A stretch of DNA of 30,077 nucleotides. Source: PVC group bacterium. GTDB taxonomy: Bacteria; Verrucomicrobiota; Kiritimatiellia; UBA8416. The notes under the pieces are model-generated. The model searched no databases. It had not been told where the DNA came from and saw nothing but the letters and a program-made list of their open reading frames with translations. The position numbers were made by a program, and so were the translations under genes. Shown piece after piece: positions 16,499-25,178 of this stretch (positions are counted from its first letter, which is position 1; each line of letters begins with the position of its first letter). Location: the NCBI GenBank assembly GCA_003567805.1, contig PWYP01000130.1, positions 1 to 30,077 of the forward strand, written 5' to 3'.

Positions 16499-16942
16499 AT
16501 GGTGATCGTAAGGCTTATATACGCCAGTAAGATTAAAACCGGATACGGACCAAACGACGTCCTCAAAATCGTGGAAGTTTCCGAACAGAACAACAAGAAA
16601 TCAGGAATCACCGGTGCCCTTTGTTTCGGTCCGCGATACTTTCTGCAGTGCCTGGAAGGTCCGCGCGATGCCGTCAATAAACTCTACAATACAATTGTTG
16701 TCGATGAAAGACACACCGATGTTGAGCTCCTCTATTATGCGGATGTAGATGAGCGTGTTTTTGGAGACTGGTCCATGGGATATGTGCTTGCTGAAAAAAA
16801 GATCAATGAAATCGTTTTCCGCTTCGGAGGCACAAAATCATTTAACCCATACACATTCTCAGCCAAACAATCCGTCGGTTTCCTCAAAGCCGCCGTTCAA
16901 CACCGTCAGCAAACCCTCGATTCCAAAGTACCAAACCGATAA
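16499..16942 (+). CDS. Stand-alone BLUF blue-light photoreceptor
   Basis: FAD-binding BLUF domain protein (147 aa) that senses blue light by rearranging hydrogen bonds around the flavin. The key residues match at exact family spacing: Y8 (in LIYAS), N32 (in EQNNKKSGITG), Q50 (in FLQCLEG), and W91 and M93 (in DWSMGY). The photochemical core is therefore complete. Only a short helical extension (about 100-147) follows, with no EAL, cyclase or DNA-binding output domain, so it is a short BLUF that must signal through a partner. The ATG has AAAGGA about 10 nt upstream. Only 27 bp separate it from the sodA terminator, leaving little room for its own promoter. Confidence 0.93.
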   Translation: MVIVRLIYASKIKTGYGPNDVLKIVEVSEQNNKKSGITGALCFGPRYFLQCLEGPRDAVNKLYNTIVVDERHTDVELLYYADVDERVFGDWSMGYVLAEKKINEIVFRFGGTKSFNPYTFSAKQSVGFLKAAVQHRQQTLDSKVPNR

Positions 16943-16994
16943 CGTCCCACGCAGATTACATACGCAACCCAAGAGTTGCCTAGCGTTCTTTCTG

Positions 16995-17030
16995 TTGACG
17001 ACAATCGTGTTATGGTACAAAGTTATGGTA
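16995..17030 (+). promoter_or_regulatory. vapB promoter candidate with duplicated operator-like word
   Basis: TTGACG (16995-17000) and TACAAA (17016-17021) form a possible -35/-10 pair with a short 15-bp spacer. The 9-bp word GTTATGGTA occurs twice (17009-17017 and 17022-17030), start to start 13 bp, straddling the -10. Toxin-antitoxin operons are usually repressed by the antitoxin at such repeats, so this is a plausible autoregulatory operator. Confidence 0.4.
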
Positions 17031-17302
17031 TGGCAACCATGACATATCGAACAACTTTCGCGCTCGACAATAAAACCATCGAGCGATTGAAGCATCTGGC
17101 AGCGGCATGGCACACTTCACAAGCCGAGGCTGTGCGGCGAGCCATTGCGCTTGCCGATGAAAAGACGACTGCAGAAACCGACAAGACAGCATTGCTACGT
17201 GAAATCCACACGTCCGGGAAATTGCTTGCTCGCGAACAGGCGGAAGCATATCTGACAGAAACAAAAGCGAACCGTAAAGCGGCTTGGCGAGGTGAGGCGT
17301 GA
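17030..17302 (+). CDS. Ribbon-helix-helix antitoxin (VapB-like)
   Basis: Small basic/helical protein (about 90 aa) with an N-terminal ribbon-helix-helix DNA-binding fold: strand TYRTTFAL, helix KTIERLKHLAAAW and helix TSQAEAVRRAIALA. The tail (about 50-90) is charged and would neutralise the toxin. ATG candidates in frame are 17012, 17030 and 17039. The first falls inside the promoter-like region, so I use 17030, with 17039 equally possible. It overlaps the following PIN gene by 4 bp (GTGA), a classic antitoxin-toxin coupling. Confidence 0.8.
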   Translation: MATMTYRTTFALDNKTIERLKHLAAAWHTSQAEAVRRAIALADEKTTAETDKTALLREIHTSGKLLAREQAEAYLTETKANRKAAWRGEA

Positions 17303-17676
17303 TTTGCCTCGACACCAACTACCTGATTCTAGGGCTGGTGGCAGATAGTCATGAGGCGAAAAGTCTATTGCGCTGGGCAGATCAAGGCAAAATATTCTGT
17401 GTGTCGGCCATTGTGTGGTATGAATTCCTGTGCGGTCCAATTACGACGGAACAAGAAGCTGCCATAAAACTCCTGCTGCATGAAATTGTGCCGTTTGACA
17501 ACGCAATTGCCACAACAGCAGCTCACCTTTTCAATCAGATTGGCAGAAAACGCCAACTCCGTGTCGACACCATGATCGCCGCAACCGCAATATCACGGAA
17601 CATTCCCCTCGCAACCAATAATACCGACGACTTCAAAGACTTCGTTCCTTTCGGATTGCACCTGATCAGCGCGTAG
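17299..17676 (+). CDS. vapC: PIN-domain ribonuclease toxin (VapC-like)
   Basis: Mg-dependent RNase of the PIN family, probably cleaving tRNA or rRNA when released from the antitoxin. The acidic active-site set is intact: D5 (CLDTNYL), E42 (VWYEF), D90 (RVDTMIAA) and D110/D111 (NNTDDF). Length of 125 aa is normal. The GTG start overlaps the antitoxin stop (GTGA) and is preceded by GAGGTGAGG. It converges with mnmA, the two stop codons being only 7 bp apart. Confidence 0.88.
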   Translation: MICLDTNYLILGLVADSHEAKSLLRWADQGKIFCVSAIVWYEFLCGPITTEQEAAIKLLLHEIVPFDNAIATTAAHLFNQIGRKRQLRVDTMIAATAISRNIPLATNNTDDFKDFVPFGLHLISA

Positions 17677-17683
17677 TCTTTTG

Positions 17684-18805
17684 CTACAGCCAACACTTCT
17701 CAGTGTAGATACTGGAGTATATGCCGCCGCCGAGCAGTTTTTCGCCGTCGTATAATGCGCAGATTTGGCCCTCCGCGAGAGCCCGCTGCGGTTTGGACCA
17801 TGTAATAACCGCGCGATCATTCCCCAAGGGTTCATACGATATGGGTACCGATGGCGCACGATAACGCGCCCGCGCCTCGATTTCTAGCGGCTGATTGATG
17901 GGCCTACCAATAAACGATACACTGCGCAATTCACAGCGATCGGCATACAACCCAGCCACATCCGGGGTTTCCAATGCCACCACTAACTCTCGCGTGGCCA
18001 TCCTCTTTTCCACCACCACATAATGCACGCCATGCACAGGCGAGGCTACCCCTAGCCCTTTTCGCTGACCAATCGTATAAAAATGTAAGCCTCGATGTTC
18101 CCCAATTGGCTCTCCTGCTGTGGTAACAATGGCGCCTGGTGCATCCGGCAAATACGCCGCCAAAAAATCCCGCATGCGAATATTCCCGATAAAACAAATA
18201 CCCTGACTATCTTTCTTGGCTGCCACAGGCAACCCTAAACGCGCAGCCTCTTCCCGCACACGGTTCTTCAACAGATGCCCGATCGGAAACACCGCATCAC
18301 GCGCCTGCTCTTGCTGCATCATGCAAAGAAAATAGGTTTGATCTTTATTCGGATCCAAACCCGTCAAGATTTGCGCAGTTCCATCTTTGGCCGTCTGCCG
18401 ACGAGCATAATGTCCCGTAGCAACCGCATCAAATCCCTGCTCGCGCGCCCAATCTCGAAAAACACCAAACTTGATCTCCCGATTACAAAACACATCCGGG
18501 TTGGGCGTTACCCCGTTTGCATAGCCATCCAACAACATATCGACAATACGTGCCTTATAGGCATCCATCAAATTAACAATCTCAAAATCAATTCCCAAAT
18601 GCCCCGCCACAGCTCGGGCATCAACGACATCCTGCTCCCATGGACAATCACCAAGGATACCATCCTCATTCATCCAATTCTTCATGTAGGCGCCAGCCAC
18701 AGAAAAACCCTGCTCAACCAACAAACCAGCAGCGACGGCACTATCCACGCCTCCCGATAACGCAACCAGCACGCGCTTGTCTTTTGTTGAATCCGTCAAT
18801 TCCAT
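17684..18805 (-). CDS. mnmA: tRNA-specific 2-thiouridylase MnmA
   Basis: ATP-dependent enzyme that thiolates U34 of tRNA-Lys, -Glu and -Gln. The PP-loop SGGVDS is at 17-22, catalytic C107 lies in NPDVFCNREIKF, and the second catalytic cysteine C204 in SQGICFIGN. The C-terminal beta domain (about 280-373) is complete. Length 373 aa is typical. Start is supported by GGGAG five bases before the ATG. It is convergent with vapC and divergent from aroC over 136 bp, where a TATAAT hexamer is suitably placed. Confidence 0.96.
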   Translation of the reverse strand: MELTDSTKDKRVLVALSGGVDSAVAAGLLVEQGFSVAGAYMKNWMNEDGILGDCPWEQDVVDARAVAGHLGIDFEIVNLMDAYKARIVDMLLDGYANGVTPNPDVFCNREIKFGVFRDWAREQGFDAVATGHYARRQTAKDGTAQILTGLDPNKDQTYFLCMMQQEQARDAVFPIGHLLKNRVREEAARLGLPVAAKKDSQGICFIGNIRMRDFLAAYLPDAPGAIVTTAGEPIGEHRGLHFYTIGQRKGLGVASPVHGVHYVVVEKRMATRELVVALETPDVAGLYADRCELRSVSFIGRPINQPLEIEARARYRAPSVPISYEPLGNDRAVITWSKPQRALAEGQICALYDGEKLLGGGIYSSIYTEKCWL

Positions 18806-18847
18806 GTAGCTCCCGCAAAAAACGTAAGGTTATCCATCTACTGTATG

Positions 18848-18853
18848 ATTATA
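18848..18853 (-). promoter_or_regulatory. Candidate -10 element of mnmA
   Basis: On the minus strand the hexamer is a perfect TATAAT, about 43 bp before the mnmA start codon. No good -35 hexamer is found at 17 bp; a GACAA-like word sits slightly farther upstream. Confidence 0.45.
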
Positions 18854-18863
18854 GTGTTGCTAC

Positions 18864-18891
18864 TTGACATATTTGTCGTTCGCTCTACTGT
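18864..18891 (+). promoter_or_regulatory. Candidate promoter of aroC
   Basis: A perfect -35 hexamer TTGACA (18864-18869) is followed after 16 bp by TACTGT (18886-18891), which keeps the most important -10 positions. It lies about 50 bp before the aroC start, divergent from the mnmA -10. Confidence 0.5.
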
Positions 18892-18941
18892 CCCATAATC
18901 ATGCATTACACCATAAAGGCTTGCTAGTCAGGAGTCCAGTT

Positions 18942-20051
18942 ATGTCCAGCTCATTTGGAACATTATTTCGCATCAGCACATTTGGCGAATCACATTGCAA
19001 AGGCGTAGGCGTTATTGTGGATGGCGTTCCCCCCGGGCTTGCGCTGACCGAGGATGACATACAACCGCAGCTCACCCGCCGACGCCCCGGTCAAAGTGAC
19101 CTATCCTCACCGCGAAACGAACAAGATGCGGTAACCATCTTATCCGGCACCGAAAACGGCAAAACCCTTGGAACACCGGTTGCCATGTTTGTGGCCAACA
19201 AAGATCAGCGGCCTGTGGATTACGGCGAGATGGCCGACATCCCGCGCCCCTCTCATGCCGACTTCACCTACTTGTCCAAATATGGCATCAAAGCTTCAAG
19301 CGGAGGAGGACGCTCCAGCGCGCGCGAAACCATTGGACGCGTTGCTGCAGGCGCACTCGCCGAAAAATGGCTACGCGAAAAATATGGCATCGAGATTGTG
19401 TCTTGGGTAAGTGCCGTGGGAGATGTAGAGTCGTCGCCAATAGATATCACCAAGGTATCACGAGCCGATGTGGATGCCCATATTGTGCGTTGCCCTGACC
19501 TGCAAAGCGCGGAACGCATGGCTACCGCCATTGCCGCAGCCCGTGACGATGCTGACTCCATTGGCGGCATCGTGTCCTGTGTCTGTCGCGGCCTACCTCC
19601 AGGCTGGGGCGAACCAGTGTTCGACAAAATGGAAGCACTACTAGGACACGCCATGCTTTCGATTCCCGCCACCAAAGGATTCGAAGTGGGCTCAGGATTT
19701 TCCGGCACGGCCATGCGCGGATCCCAGCACAATGATCCCTTTCATATAAAACCAGATGGATCACTCGGAACCGCCACAAACAATAGCGGTGGCTTGCAGG
19801 GCGGCATTTCCAATGGAGAACCTATATACTTCCGCTTGGCCTTCAAGCCGCCCGCCACCATTGGACGAGCACAAAACACCACAAATTTTCAAGGCAAAGC
19901 CGTCACTCTCGAAGCCAAAGGGCGGCATGATCCGTGCGTGGTGCCACGCGCCATTCCTATCGTGGAAGCCATGGCAGCACTTGTTCTCGCAGATTGCGCG
20001 CTCCGCCAGGAAGCCCGTGCCGCATCTAGCGCAGCTGAAATCGAAAGGTAA
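18942..20051 (+). CDS. aroC: Chorismate synthase
   Basis: Last step of the shikimate pathway: EPSP to chorismate using reduced FMN, cytoplasmic. The N-terminus ([19 protein letters not shown]) is diagnostic. RRRPGQ follows, then the [17 protein letters not shown] signature near residue 130 and the [16 protein letters not shown] region near 250. From the ATG at 18942 the length is 369 aa, normal for the family, and AGGAG lies eight bases upstream; 26 extra in-frame codons further upstream are not expected to be translated. Chorismate also feeds menaquinone, made by the MenA branch in this window. The exonuclease gene starts 14 bp after the stop codon. Confidence 0.96.
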   Translation: MSSSFGTLFRISTFGESHCKGVGVIVDGVPPGLALTEDDIQPQLTRRRPGQSDLSSPRNEQDAVTILSGTENGKTLGTPVAMFVANKDQRPVDYGEMADIPRPSHADFTYLSKYGIKASSGGGRSSARETIGRVAAGALAEKWLREKYGIEIVSWVSAVGDVESSPIDITKVSRADVDAHIVRCPDLQSAERMATAIAAARDDADSIGGIVSCVCRGLPPGWGEPVFDKMEALLGHAMLSIPATKGFEVGSGFSGTAMRGSQHNDPFHIKPDGSLGTATNNSGGLQGGISNGEPIYFRLAFKPPATIGRAQNTTNFQGKAVTLEAKGRHDPCVVPRAIPIVEAMAALVLADCALRQEARAASSAAEIER

Positions 20052-20065
20052 CCTCAAGGTACAGT

Positions 20066-20848
20066 ATGCTTAAACTAAAACTCGACCGTCCCATCGTTTT
20101 TTTTGACATTGAAGCAACGGGCATAAGTCCGCGCGCAGATCGCATCCTCGAATTGTGCATGGTGCGTTATTGCCCCATGCGGGGCGAAGATCGTTACAAT
20201 CAGCGCTTTAATCCAGACGGCATGCCGATCCCTGCTGACGCAACCGCTGTGCACGGAATCCGTGACGAAGATGTAAAAGACTGCCCCACGTTTGCCCAGG
20301 AAGCCCAAAATGTACTCGATTTTATCGAAGGCTGTGATCTGGCTGGATACAACATCATCCGCTACGACATTCCTATGCTGGCCGAAGAATTCCAACGAGC
20401 ACAGTTACCCTTCTCAACGACAACCCGCAGAATTCTCGACGTGCAGCGCATTTTTCACCAGAAAGAACCGCGCGACTTAACCGCAGCGCTACAATTCTAT
20501 TGTGGCGACGCACATGTTGATGCCCACGGTGCAGAAGCTGACGTCGAAGCCACGGTCCGGGTATTCGAAGGACAACTTGCCAAATACAACGACCTGCCAA
20601 GGTCCATAGAAGCTCTCGATCAGTACTGCAATCCGCAAAATCCCACCTGGGTAGATTCCACCGGAAAACTACGTTGGCAGGATGGCAGTGTGGCCATTAA
20701 CTTTGGTAAAAATCGAGGGAAACTGCTGCGAGATTTGATAGAAAACGATCGCGGTTTCATCAATTGGATACTGAAAAGTGATTTTCCTCCAGACACGCGG
20801 GAAATTATACAAAGCGCCATGCAGGGCAAATACCCCACCAAAAACTAA
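20066..20848 (+). CDS. DEDDh 3'-5' exonuclease (DnaQ/ExoX-like)
   Basis: Proofreading-type 3'-5' exonuclease of the DnaQ superfamily, stand-alone. All five catalytic residues are visible: D14 and E16 (FDIEATG), D101 (YNIIRYDIPML), H154 and D159 (AHGAEADVEAT). After the exonuclease domain (about 8-170), residues 195-255 form the ExoX-type C-terminal module (INFGKNRGKLLRDL and INWILKSDFPPDT). Length 260 aa. ATG is preceded by AAGGT. It is likely co-transcribed with aroC (14-bp gap), though function does not link them; substrate (DNA repair or RNA) is open. Confidence 0.88.
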   Translation: MLKLKLDRPIVFFDIEATGISPRADRILELCMVRYCPMRGEDRYNQRFNPDGMPIPADATAVHGIRDEDVKDCPTFAQEAQNVLDFIEGCDLAGYNIIRYDIPMLAEEFQRAQLPFSTTTRRILDVQRIFHQKEPRDLTAALQFYCGDAHVDAHGAEADVEATVRVFEGQLAKYNDLPRSIEALDQYCNPQNPTWVDSTGKLRWQDGSVAINFGKNRGKLLRDLIENDRGFINWILKSDFPPDTREIIQSAMQGKYPTKN

Positions 20849-20897
20849 TGGGCTCAGCAGTCCAAAGTACGTCACAACAAGGGGCTAAAAGTACAGA

Positions 20898-20912
20898 CAG
20901 TTGTGCCAACTG
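20898..20912. repeat. Small palindrome between convergent genes
   Basis: CAGTTG-TGC-CAACTG forms a perfect short hairpin in the 103-bp gap between the exonuclease gene and the TPR gene, which converge. It may contribute to transcript ends on both strands, but no T-run follows, so terminator function is uncertain. Confidence 0.3.
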
Positions 20913-20951
20913 GCTGCCATCCACGCCTCCGACATGCCCACATGATGCAGC

Positions 20952-22337
20952 CTACCCAGCGGAGTTCTCGATTTTGTCGGACACATCGCGATACCCAATG
21001 TCGACCTGATAAATCTGCAGGTAGTAGTCCATCGCCTGCTGATTATCCCCACGCAACTCGGAAACATGCCCTAACTCGTAAAGCACCTTCTTCTTGTTAC
21101 TGTCCATGATGGGGAGATCCTGAAGTGCTGCATCCAACTGGCGAAACGCCACGTCATACTGCTTCTTGGCCGTAAAGCATAACCCAAGATAATACAAGGC
21201 CTGCACACGATTTTTCACACTACGCTGCGCAACCTGAAGCTGCTGAATAGCCTCATTGATATAATCATTATCATATAACATGACGCCCCATTCAAAGCGT
21301 AACTGAAAGTCATTCGGATAGCGTTCCACGCGAGCCTGCAAATCATCGAACTTGTATTGCAGAAGCTCCGCCTCCATCGCAACAGCGGCATCCTCTTCCC
21401 CGGCTTCTCGCTTGGCGTCAATTTCTGCTTCATACGCTTTGATATGAATGTTCGTTAGCGTACGATCCAACTCAGGATCTCCGGGATTAATCTCAATCGC
21501 TTTCTCCAAGGCCTCAATCGCCTGCGCATAATCCTTTTTCTGCACATAAAAATTTGCCAAGGCACGACGGAAATTAATATTTTTAGGATCACTCTCAATT
21601 TTCTTGAGTGTATCCTCAATCAAGGCATCTACCCCGGAATCACTGCGAGCCGATTTGGCTTCCTGTTCCAGAATCGCAGCCTCTTCGCCATCCTTGAGCA
21701 TATCTCGATAACTACCACCGCTCTCAACTGATTTTTCCCAGCCGTCAGTGCTCATGCTGTCAAGTGCCATCACGTCCTTGAGCTGCTTCAGCATATTGGG
21801 ATCATTCGGATTCATCTCACATAAACGCTCAAAACACTCGCGCGCCGAGCGCATGCGGCCAACTTTCTGATAAATCCCACCAAGCCAGCTCAATATAGCA
21901 ACATCTTCAGGGTTATACTCCCGCACAAGTTCCAACGTTAATATGGCGACCTCCGGCAATTCAGCGGCAGCAGCAGCCTGCGCAAAAAGCAAACCGTTTT
22001 TTGCATCCGTCGGATCATCTCGCAAAAGCTTCTCAATCGTCATCATGGCAGACTGCGGTTTATTAGCCTTCAACATTGCCATGGCACTCGCATATACCGG
22101 AAACCCTTTAGCCGTGTTAATCGCCTTTGATAACCCCGATATCGACTTCTTCTTGTACTTCTTGGTCTGAGCTGCGCGTAAAAACTTCCAACCACGCAAA
22201 AATCGAGGCTCTTGAGAGACACATTCCGCTAACATCTCAATCGCATAATCTACATTGTTACGTTCCAATGCCTTGAAGCCGCGATTGAATAAATCCTGTT
22301 GCTTTCTCGGTAACGTTTCGAGTGTGATTTCTGACAT
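20952..22337 (-). CDS. TPR-repeat protein
   Basis: Soluble 461-aa tetratricopeptide-repeat scaffold with no signal peptide or membrane helix. Clear TPR-like helix pairs include residues about 15-48, 160-195 (ending NPNDPNM), 262-295 (ANFYVQKKDYAQAIEALEKA ending NPGD) and four more toward the C-terminus (for example WGVMLYDNDYINEAI and YYLGLCFTAKKQYDVA). The start is the ATG at 22337 (MSEITLETL...) behind an AGGGGGGAA ribosome site; a further 12 codons upstream are open. It lies 81 bp downstream of the lipoprotein gene on the same strand. Partners are unknown; TPR proteins of this kind usually assemble envelope or signalling complexes. Confidence 0.8.
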   Translation of the reverse strand: MSEITLETLPRKQQDLFNRGFKALERNNVDYAIEMLAECVSQEPRFLRGWKFLRAAQTKKYKKKSISGLSKAINTAKGFPVYASAMAMLKANKPQSAMMTIEKLLRDDPTDAKNGLLFAQAAAAAELPEVAILTLELVREYNPEDVAILSWLGGIYQKVGRMRSARECFERLCEMNPNDPNMLKQLKDVMALDSMSTDGWEKSVESGGSYRDMLKDGEEAAILEQEAKSARSDSGVDALIEDTLKKIESDPKNINFRRALANFYVQKKDYAQAIEALEKAIEINPGDPELDRTLTNIHIKAYEAEIDAKREAGEEDAAVAMEAELLQYKFDDLQARVERYPNDFQLRFEWGVMLYDNDYINEAIQQLQVAQRSVKNRVQALYYLGLCFTAKKQYDVAFRQLDAALQDLPIMDSNKKKVLYELGHVSELRGDNQQAMDYYLQIYQVDIGYRDVSDKIENSAG

Positions 22338-22418
22338 CCCTGATTCCCCCCTGCAATCCGTTGATTTGCGCAATGATTGTTTTGTAGCAGCCCCGATTCC
22401 CAGCCGTCAAGCTTAGGT

Positions 22419-23972
22419 CTACTCGGCCTCCATCTCTTGCAACACTTGCTCCATCTTGGAAAAACTTTGTGCATCATCTGCATATGCATCCCGCGCCAAT
22501 CGATAATAGGTAATCGCCCGTGCACGGGCTGCGTCGGCCTTCTCGGTCTCACCTTCCCCGGCCCAAAGATCGCTAATACGTCGCTCGTTTAGCGCAATAA
22601 CCTCATAAGGCAATATGTTGCGGCCATCTTCAGGCGATACTATAGAATCAGTCCATGTCTTCACTCGCTGTATATGCTCTTTGTAATGCGCAACGGCATC
22701 TGCAATACGCCCCTCCTGCTCTGCCAAGTGAGCCTGCACTTTGTTACCGAGCTCGGCATGCCAATCCGCATCATAGCCCGGAACCCCTGCCTCAATTTGC
22801 TGTAATGCCGCTCTATAATCCTCAAGATAGAAGTAAACGTCTAATAACGACGATTTCAATGATGCACGCACAAATTCAGGTAAATCTTCATCAGCAACAA
22901 GCATTTCCAACAATACATCGCGTAGCTCTTGTTGCTCTTCAGTATCAGCACGTGCCAGCGTAGGATATAAGATCTCGCGTACAAACGCATTTGCAATAAC
23001 AGTTACCGGGACCCCACGCCCCATAACCGCACGCACACCATCCACAACAACAGACACATCTTCCTCGGCACGCAGTTGCGCAAGTTCCCAACGGGCAATC
23101 CGAGTCCGCGTCATCGAAAAATCCTCTAGCCCATACCCCCACGCAAGAATTCGCGCCCGAAACGCCAGATCTCCCTCTGACGCCGCATGATCCAATAAGC
23201 GACTTACCCCTGGAGCCACACGAACATCACCAAGTAATGCCACATGTTCCTGATAATGAGCAAAAGCTTCAGGCATCATTGCATCACGTAAATAAGCCTG
23301 AACTTGCGTATGAACAACAATTTCATACAGTGATGACTCCGATGGTATGTGAGCCTGCAAACTCCCTAATAAGTCCCAAATTTCCCGGGCGTCACGGTTT
23401 ACCAACACATGTTGCAGCGTTTCAGACAAAAGACCGCCAACATGTTTCTCCAACACAGGATCTAACAAGGCAAGCACTGCTTCCGTTACATCTTGCATCG
23501 AAGCGTCTTCTCCATAATGCCGGAACCATAAACGGTGCCCATGCATCCGAAAAGTAGAGGGCATGCTTTCATCCGTAAGAAATCCTAACCACGCAGAAGA
23601 ATCTGCTTCCATCATCTGGCCATCAAAGAGCATCACGGCTTGACCTGCCATGTTTTCATCCAGAACGATGAGATCTTTTACAAAGGCGGAAATAACATCA
23701 GGATCATCTGTTTGTTGTGCCAATGAAACGAGCCCGTAAAAAGCATCCTGTTGAATATATGGATTATCCCAATCCGCCATCTCTGTGACACCGAATGCCA
23801 AGGCTGTGGGAATACCGCTTTCTGCGGCAATGGCATTCACGCGCAACTGCATCTGCTCCAACAATAGTTCTGCTTCCTGAACTTCATCCTGTGGAACGGG
23901 AATATCTTGTTGCCTTGAACACCCCACCAATACACCAACCGACAAACAAACACTAACCACCGCTTTTTGCAT
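22419..23972 (-). CDS. Large helical lipoprotein of unknown function
   Basis: A 517-aa envelope lipoprotein. From the ATG at 23972 (ribosome site AAGGAG) a short signal ends in the lipobox LVGC with C18 as lipidation site, followed by SRQQD. Lacking Asp at +2, it would be sent to the outer membrane by the proteobacterial rule. The rest is almost entirely alpha-helical with TPR/HEAT-like character (for example YEIVVHTQVQAYLRDAMM, YFYLEDYRAALQQIEAGV and AVAHYKEHIQR) and no enzyme motif. I do not recognise the family. Paired with the downstream TPR protein, it may form a surface scaffold. Confidence 0.75.
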   Translation of the reverse strand: MQKAVVSVCLSVGVLVGCSRQQDIPVPQDEVQEAELLLEQMQLRVNAIAAESGIPTALAFGVTEMADWDNPYIQQDAFYGLVSLAQQTDDPDVISAFVKDLIVLDENMAGQAVMLFDGQMMEADSSAWLGFLTDESMPSTFRMHGHRLWFRHYGEDASMQDVTEAVLALLDPVLEKHVGGLLSETLQHVLVNRDAREIWDLLGSLQAHIPSESSLYEIVVHTQVQAYLRDAMMPEAFAHYQEHVALLGDVRVAPGVSRLLDHAASEGDLAFRARILAWGYGLEDFSMTRTRIARWELAQLRAEEDVSVVVDGVRAVMGRGVPVTVIANAFVREILYPTLARADTEEQQELRDVLLEMLVADEDLPEFVRASLKSSLLDVYFYLEDYRAALQQIEAGVPGYDADWHAELGNKVQAHLAEQEGRIADAVAHYKEHIQRVKTWTDSIVSPEDGRNILPYEVIALNERRISDLWAGEGETEKADAARARAITYYRLARDAYADDAQSFSKMEQVLQEMEAE

Positions 23973-24042
23973 TACCGATACTCCTTCTTGCCTGCCATCA
24001 TTACCCCAACACCAGACCTCAAGTCTCACGCAATTGGCTGCG

Positions 24043-24071
24043 ATACTACCAATCAATATCATATTCCGCAA
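24043..24071 (-). promoter_or_regulatory. Candidate promoter of the lipoprotein-TPR pair
   Basis: On the minus strand TTGCGG (24071-24066) and TAGTAT (24048-24043) are separated by exactly 17 bp, about 70 bp before the lipoprotein start. The match is moderate. The 152-bp gap after the MGMT gene otherwise shows nothing distinctive. Confidence 0.35.
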
Positions 24072-24124
24072 CAGAAACCCATAATAGCCTTTAGCTATGA
24101 TTACCCACAAAAGGCCATTTATTA

Positions 24125-24460
24125 TCACCGTGGAAAGGACCACAATTGTTCTGGGTCTTGCAATCGCCCAGCCGCGAAATATACCCCTTCCGACTGCAAC
24201 AACTGCACCTTACGCTCCAACAACGACCCCGTACTGCTGCCGCTATAACCACCAAGACGCAAGTCAGACCGGATCACGCGATGACACGGCACTTGAGGTG
24301 CATAAGGATTACGTCGCAGGATTTGTCCTATCGCACGCGGTGATTTGCACCGCGCCGCGCGAGCCAATTCGCCATACGTCACAACGCGCCCGCGAGGGAT
24401 ACAGCGCAAGAGATCATAAACTCGATCGGACAAAGGGATAGTAGTAGATCGATCAGACAT
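24125..24460 (-). CDS. Single-domain MGMT/Ogt-type alkyltransferase
   Basis: Small protein (111 aa) equal to the C-terminal active-site domain of O6-alkylguanine-DNA alkyltransferases, lacking the N-terminal domain. The recognition helix pattern RAIGQILRRNP (43-52) and the active-site VPCHRV (C59, H60) are intact, so it keeps the alkyl-accepting cysteine, unlike ATL proteins where this is replaced. The GGYSGS loop follows at 70-75. It overlaps the end of the upstream HAD gene by 8 bp, so the two are translated together. Activity on DNA is likely but, given the missing domain, not certain. Confidence 0.85.
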   Translation of the reverse strand: MSDRSTTIPLSDRVYDLLRCIPRGRVVTYGELARAARCKSPRAIGQILRRNPYAPQVPCHRVIRSDLRLGGYSGSSTGSLLERKVQLLQSEGVYFAAGRLQDPEQLWSFPR

Positions 24461-25109
24461 CGGTCGCTCCCAATAGGTGACCTAACTGAACTTTTGCAAT
24501 AGAGGAGCACACGCAGTCTGCTTGACGTAACTCTTCCTTGGAGAAAGACGTTTCGAGAGCTACGCAACGCATCCCGGCAGCCTTGGCCGCCTGTACCCCG
24601 TTCACCGCGTCCTCAACCACCGTGCAACGACTAGCATCAACACCAAGCCGACGGGCAGCTTCAAGAAAAATATCCGGTGCTGGTTTTAAGTTTGCCAGCT
24701 CTTCCCCGCTTACCAAGGTGTCCCATATTTCGGGAGCTAGTCCAATCGCCCGCAAATTGGCATCAATCTTGATCCTGTCCGCACTGGATGCAACCGCAAT
24801 TTTCAGTCCCGCCGCTTGACACTGCTTCACGAGCAAATCCGCTCCCGGGAACATCTCCAAACCTCTGGGAACGAGCTCCAAGTAAATCGCATACGTTCGC
24901 GCTTTCGCAGACGGAAGATCCAATGCAAACCCATATTTTTCAGCAACCCCGCCAATATATCGATTTTCCCCAGCCCCCACAAACGGAACAAAGTCATCCT
25001 TTTGTACGTCCAGCCCCTGTTCCGAAAACATCTGCATAGCTGCTGCGCGAATCAGTTGCTCCGAGTCCGCCAAGACCCCATCCATATCAAAGATAACAGC
25101 CTGAATCAT
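24453..25109 (-). CDS. HAD-superfamily phosphatase/phosphomutase
   Basis: Cytoplasmic haloacid-dehalogenase-type hydrolase of the beta-phosphoglucomutase/phosphoglycolate phosphatase group (218 aa). Motif I is FDMDGVLADSE with nucleophile D8 and acid/base D10. Motif II is the ASSADRIK region, with K in KPAPDIFLEA, and motif IV VVEDAVNGVQAAKAAGM carries the metal-binding Glu-Asp. A helical cap (about 15-85) lies after motif I. Substrate is unknown. It overlaps the MGMT gene by 8 bp and is divergent from tRNA-Arg. Confidence 0.88.
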   Translation of the reverse strand: MIQAVIFDMDGVLADSEQLIRAAAMQMFSEQGLDVQKDDFVPFVGAGENRYIGGVAEKYGFALDLPSAKARTYAIYLELVPRGLEMFPGADLLVKQCQAAGLKIAVASSADRIKIDANLRAIGLAPEIWDTLVSGEELANLKPAPDIFLEAARRLGVDASRCTVVEDAVNGVQAAKAAGMRCVALETSFSKEELRQADCVCSSIAKVQLGHLLGATDV

Positions 25110-25136
25110 AAAACCAGCCCCATCACATTTTTACTG

Positions 25137-25166
25137 TTGCATCAACATGTAATATCGCGTTATAGT
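25137..25166 (+). promoter_or_regulatory. Promoter of tRNA-Arg
   Basis: TTGCAT (25137-25142) and TATAGT (25161-25166) with an 18-bp spacer lie 12 bp before the mature tRNA start, the right distance for a stable-RNA promoter. Confidence 0.65.
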
Positions 25167-25178
25167 CCCGCCCGTCGT

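Noticed and set aside
17012..17030. Upstream ATG at 17012 as the antitoxin start
   Set aside because: It would begin inside the likely promoter and duplicated operator, and the added residues do not belong to the ribbon-helix-helix fold.
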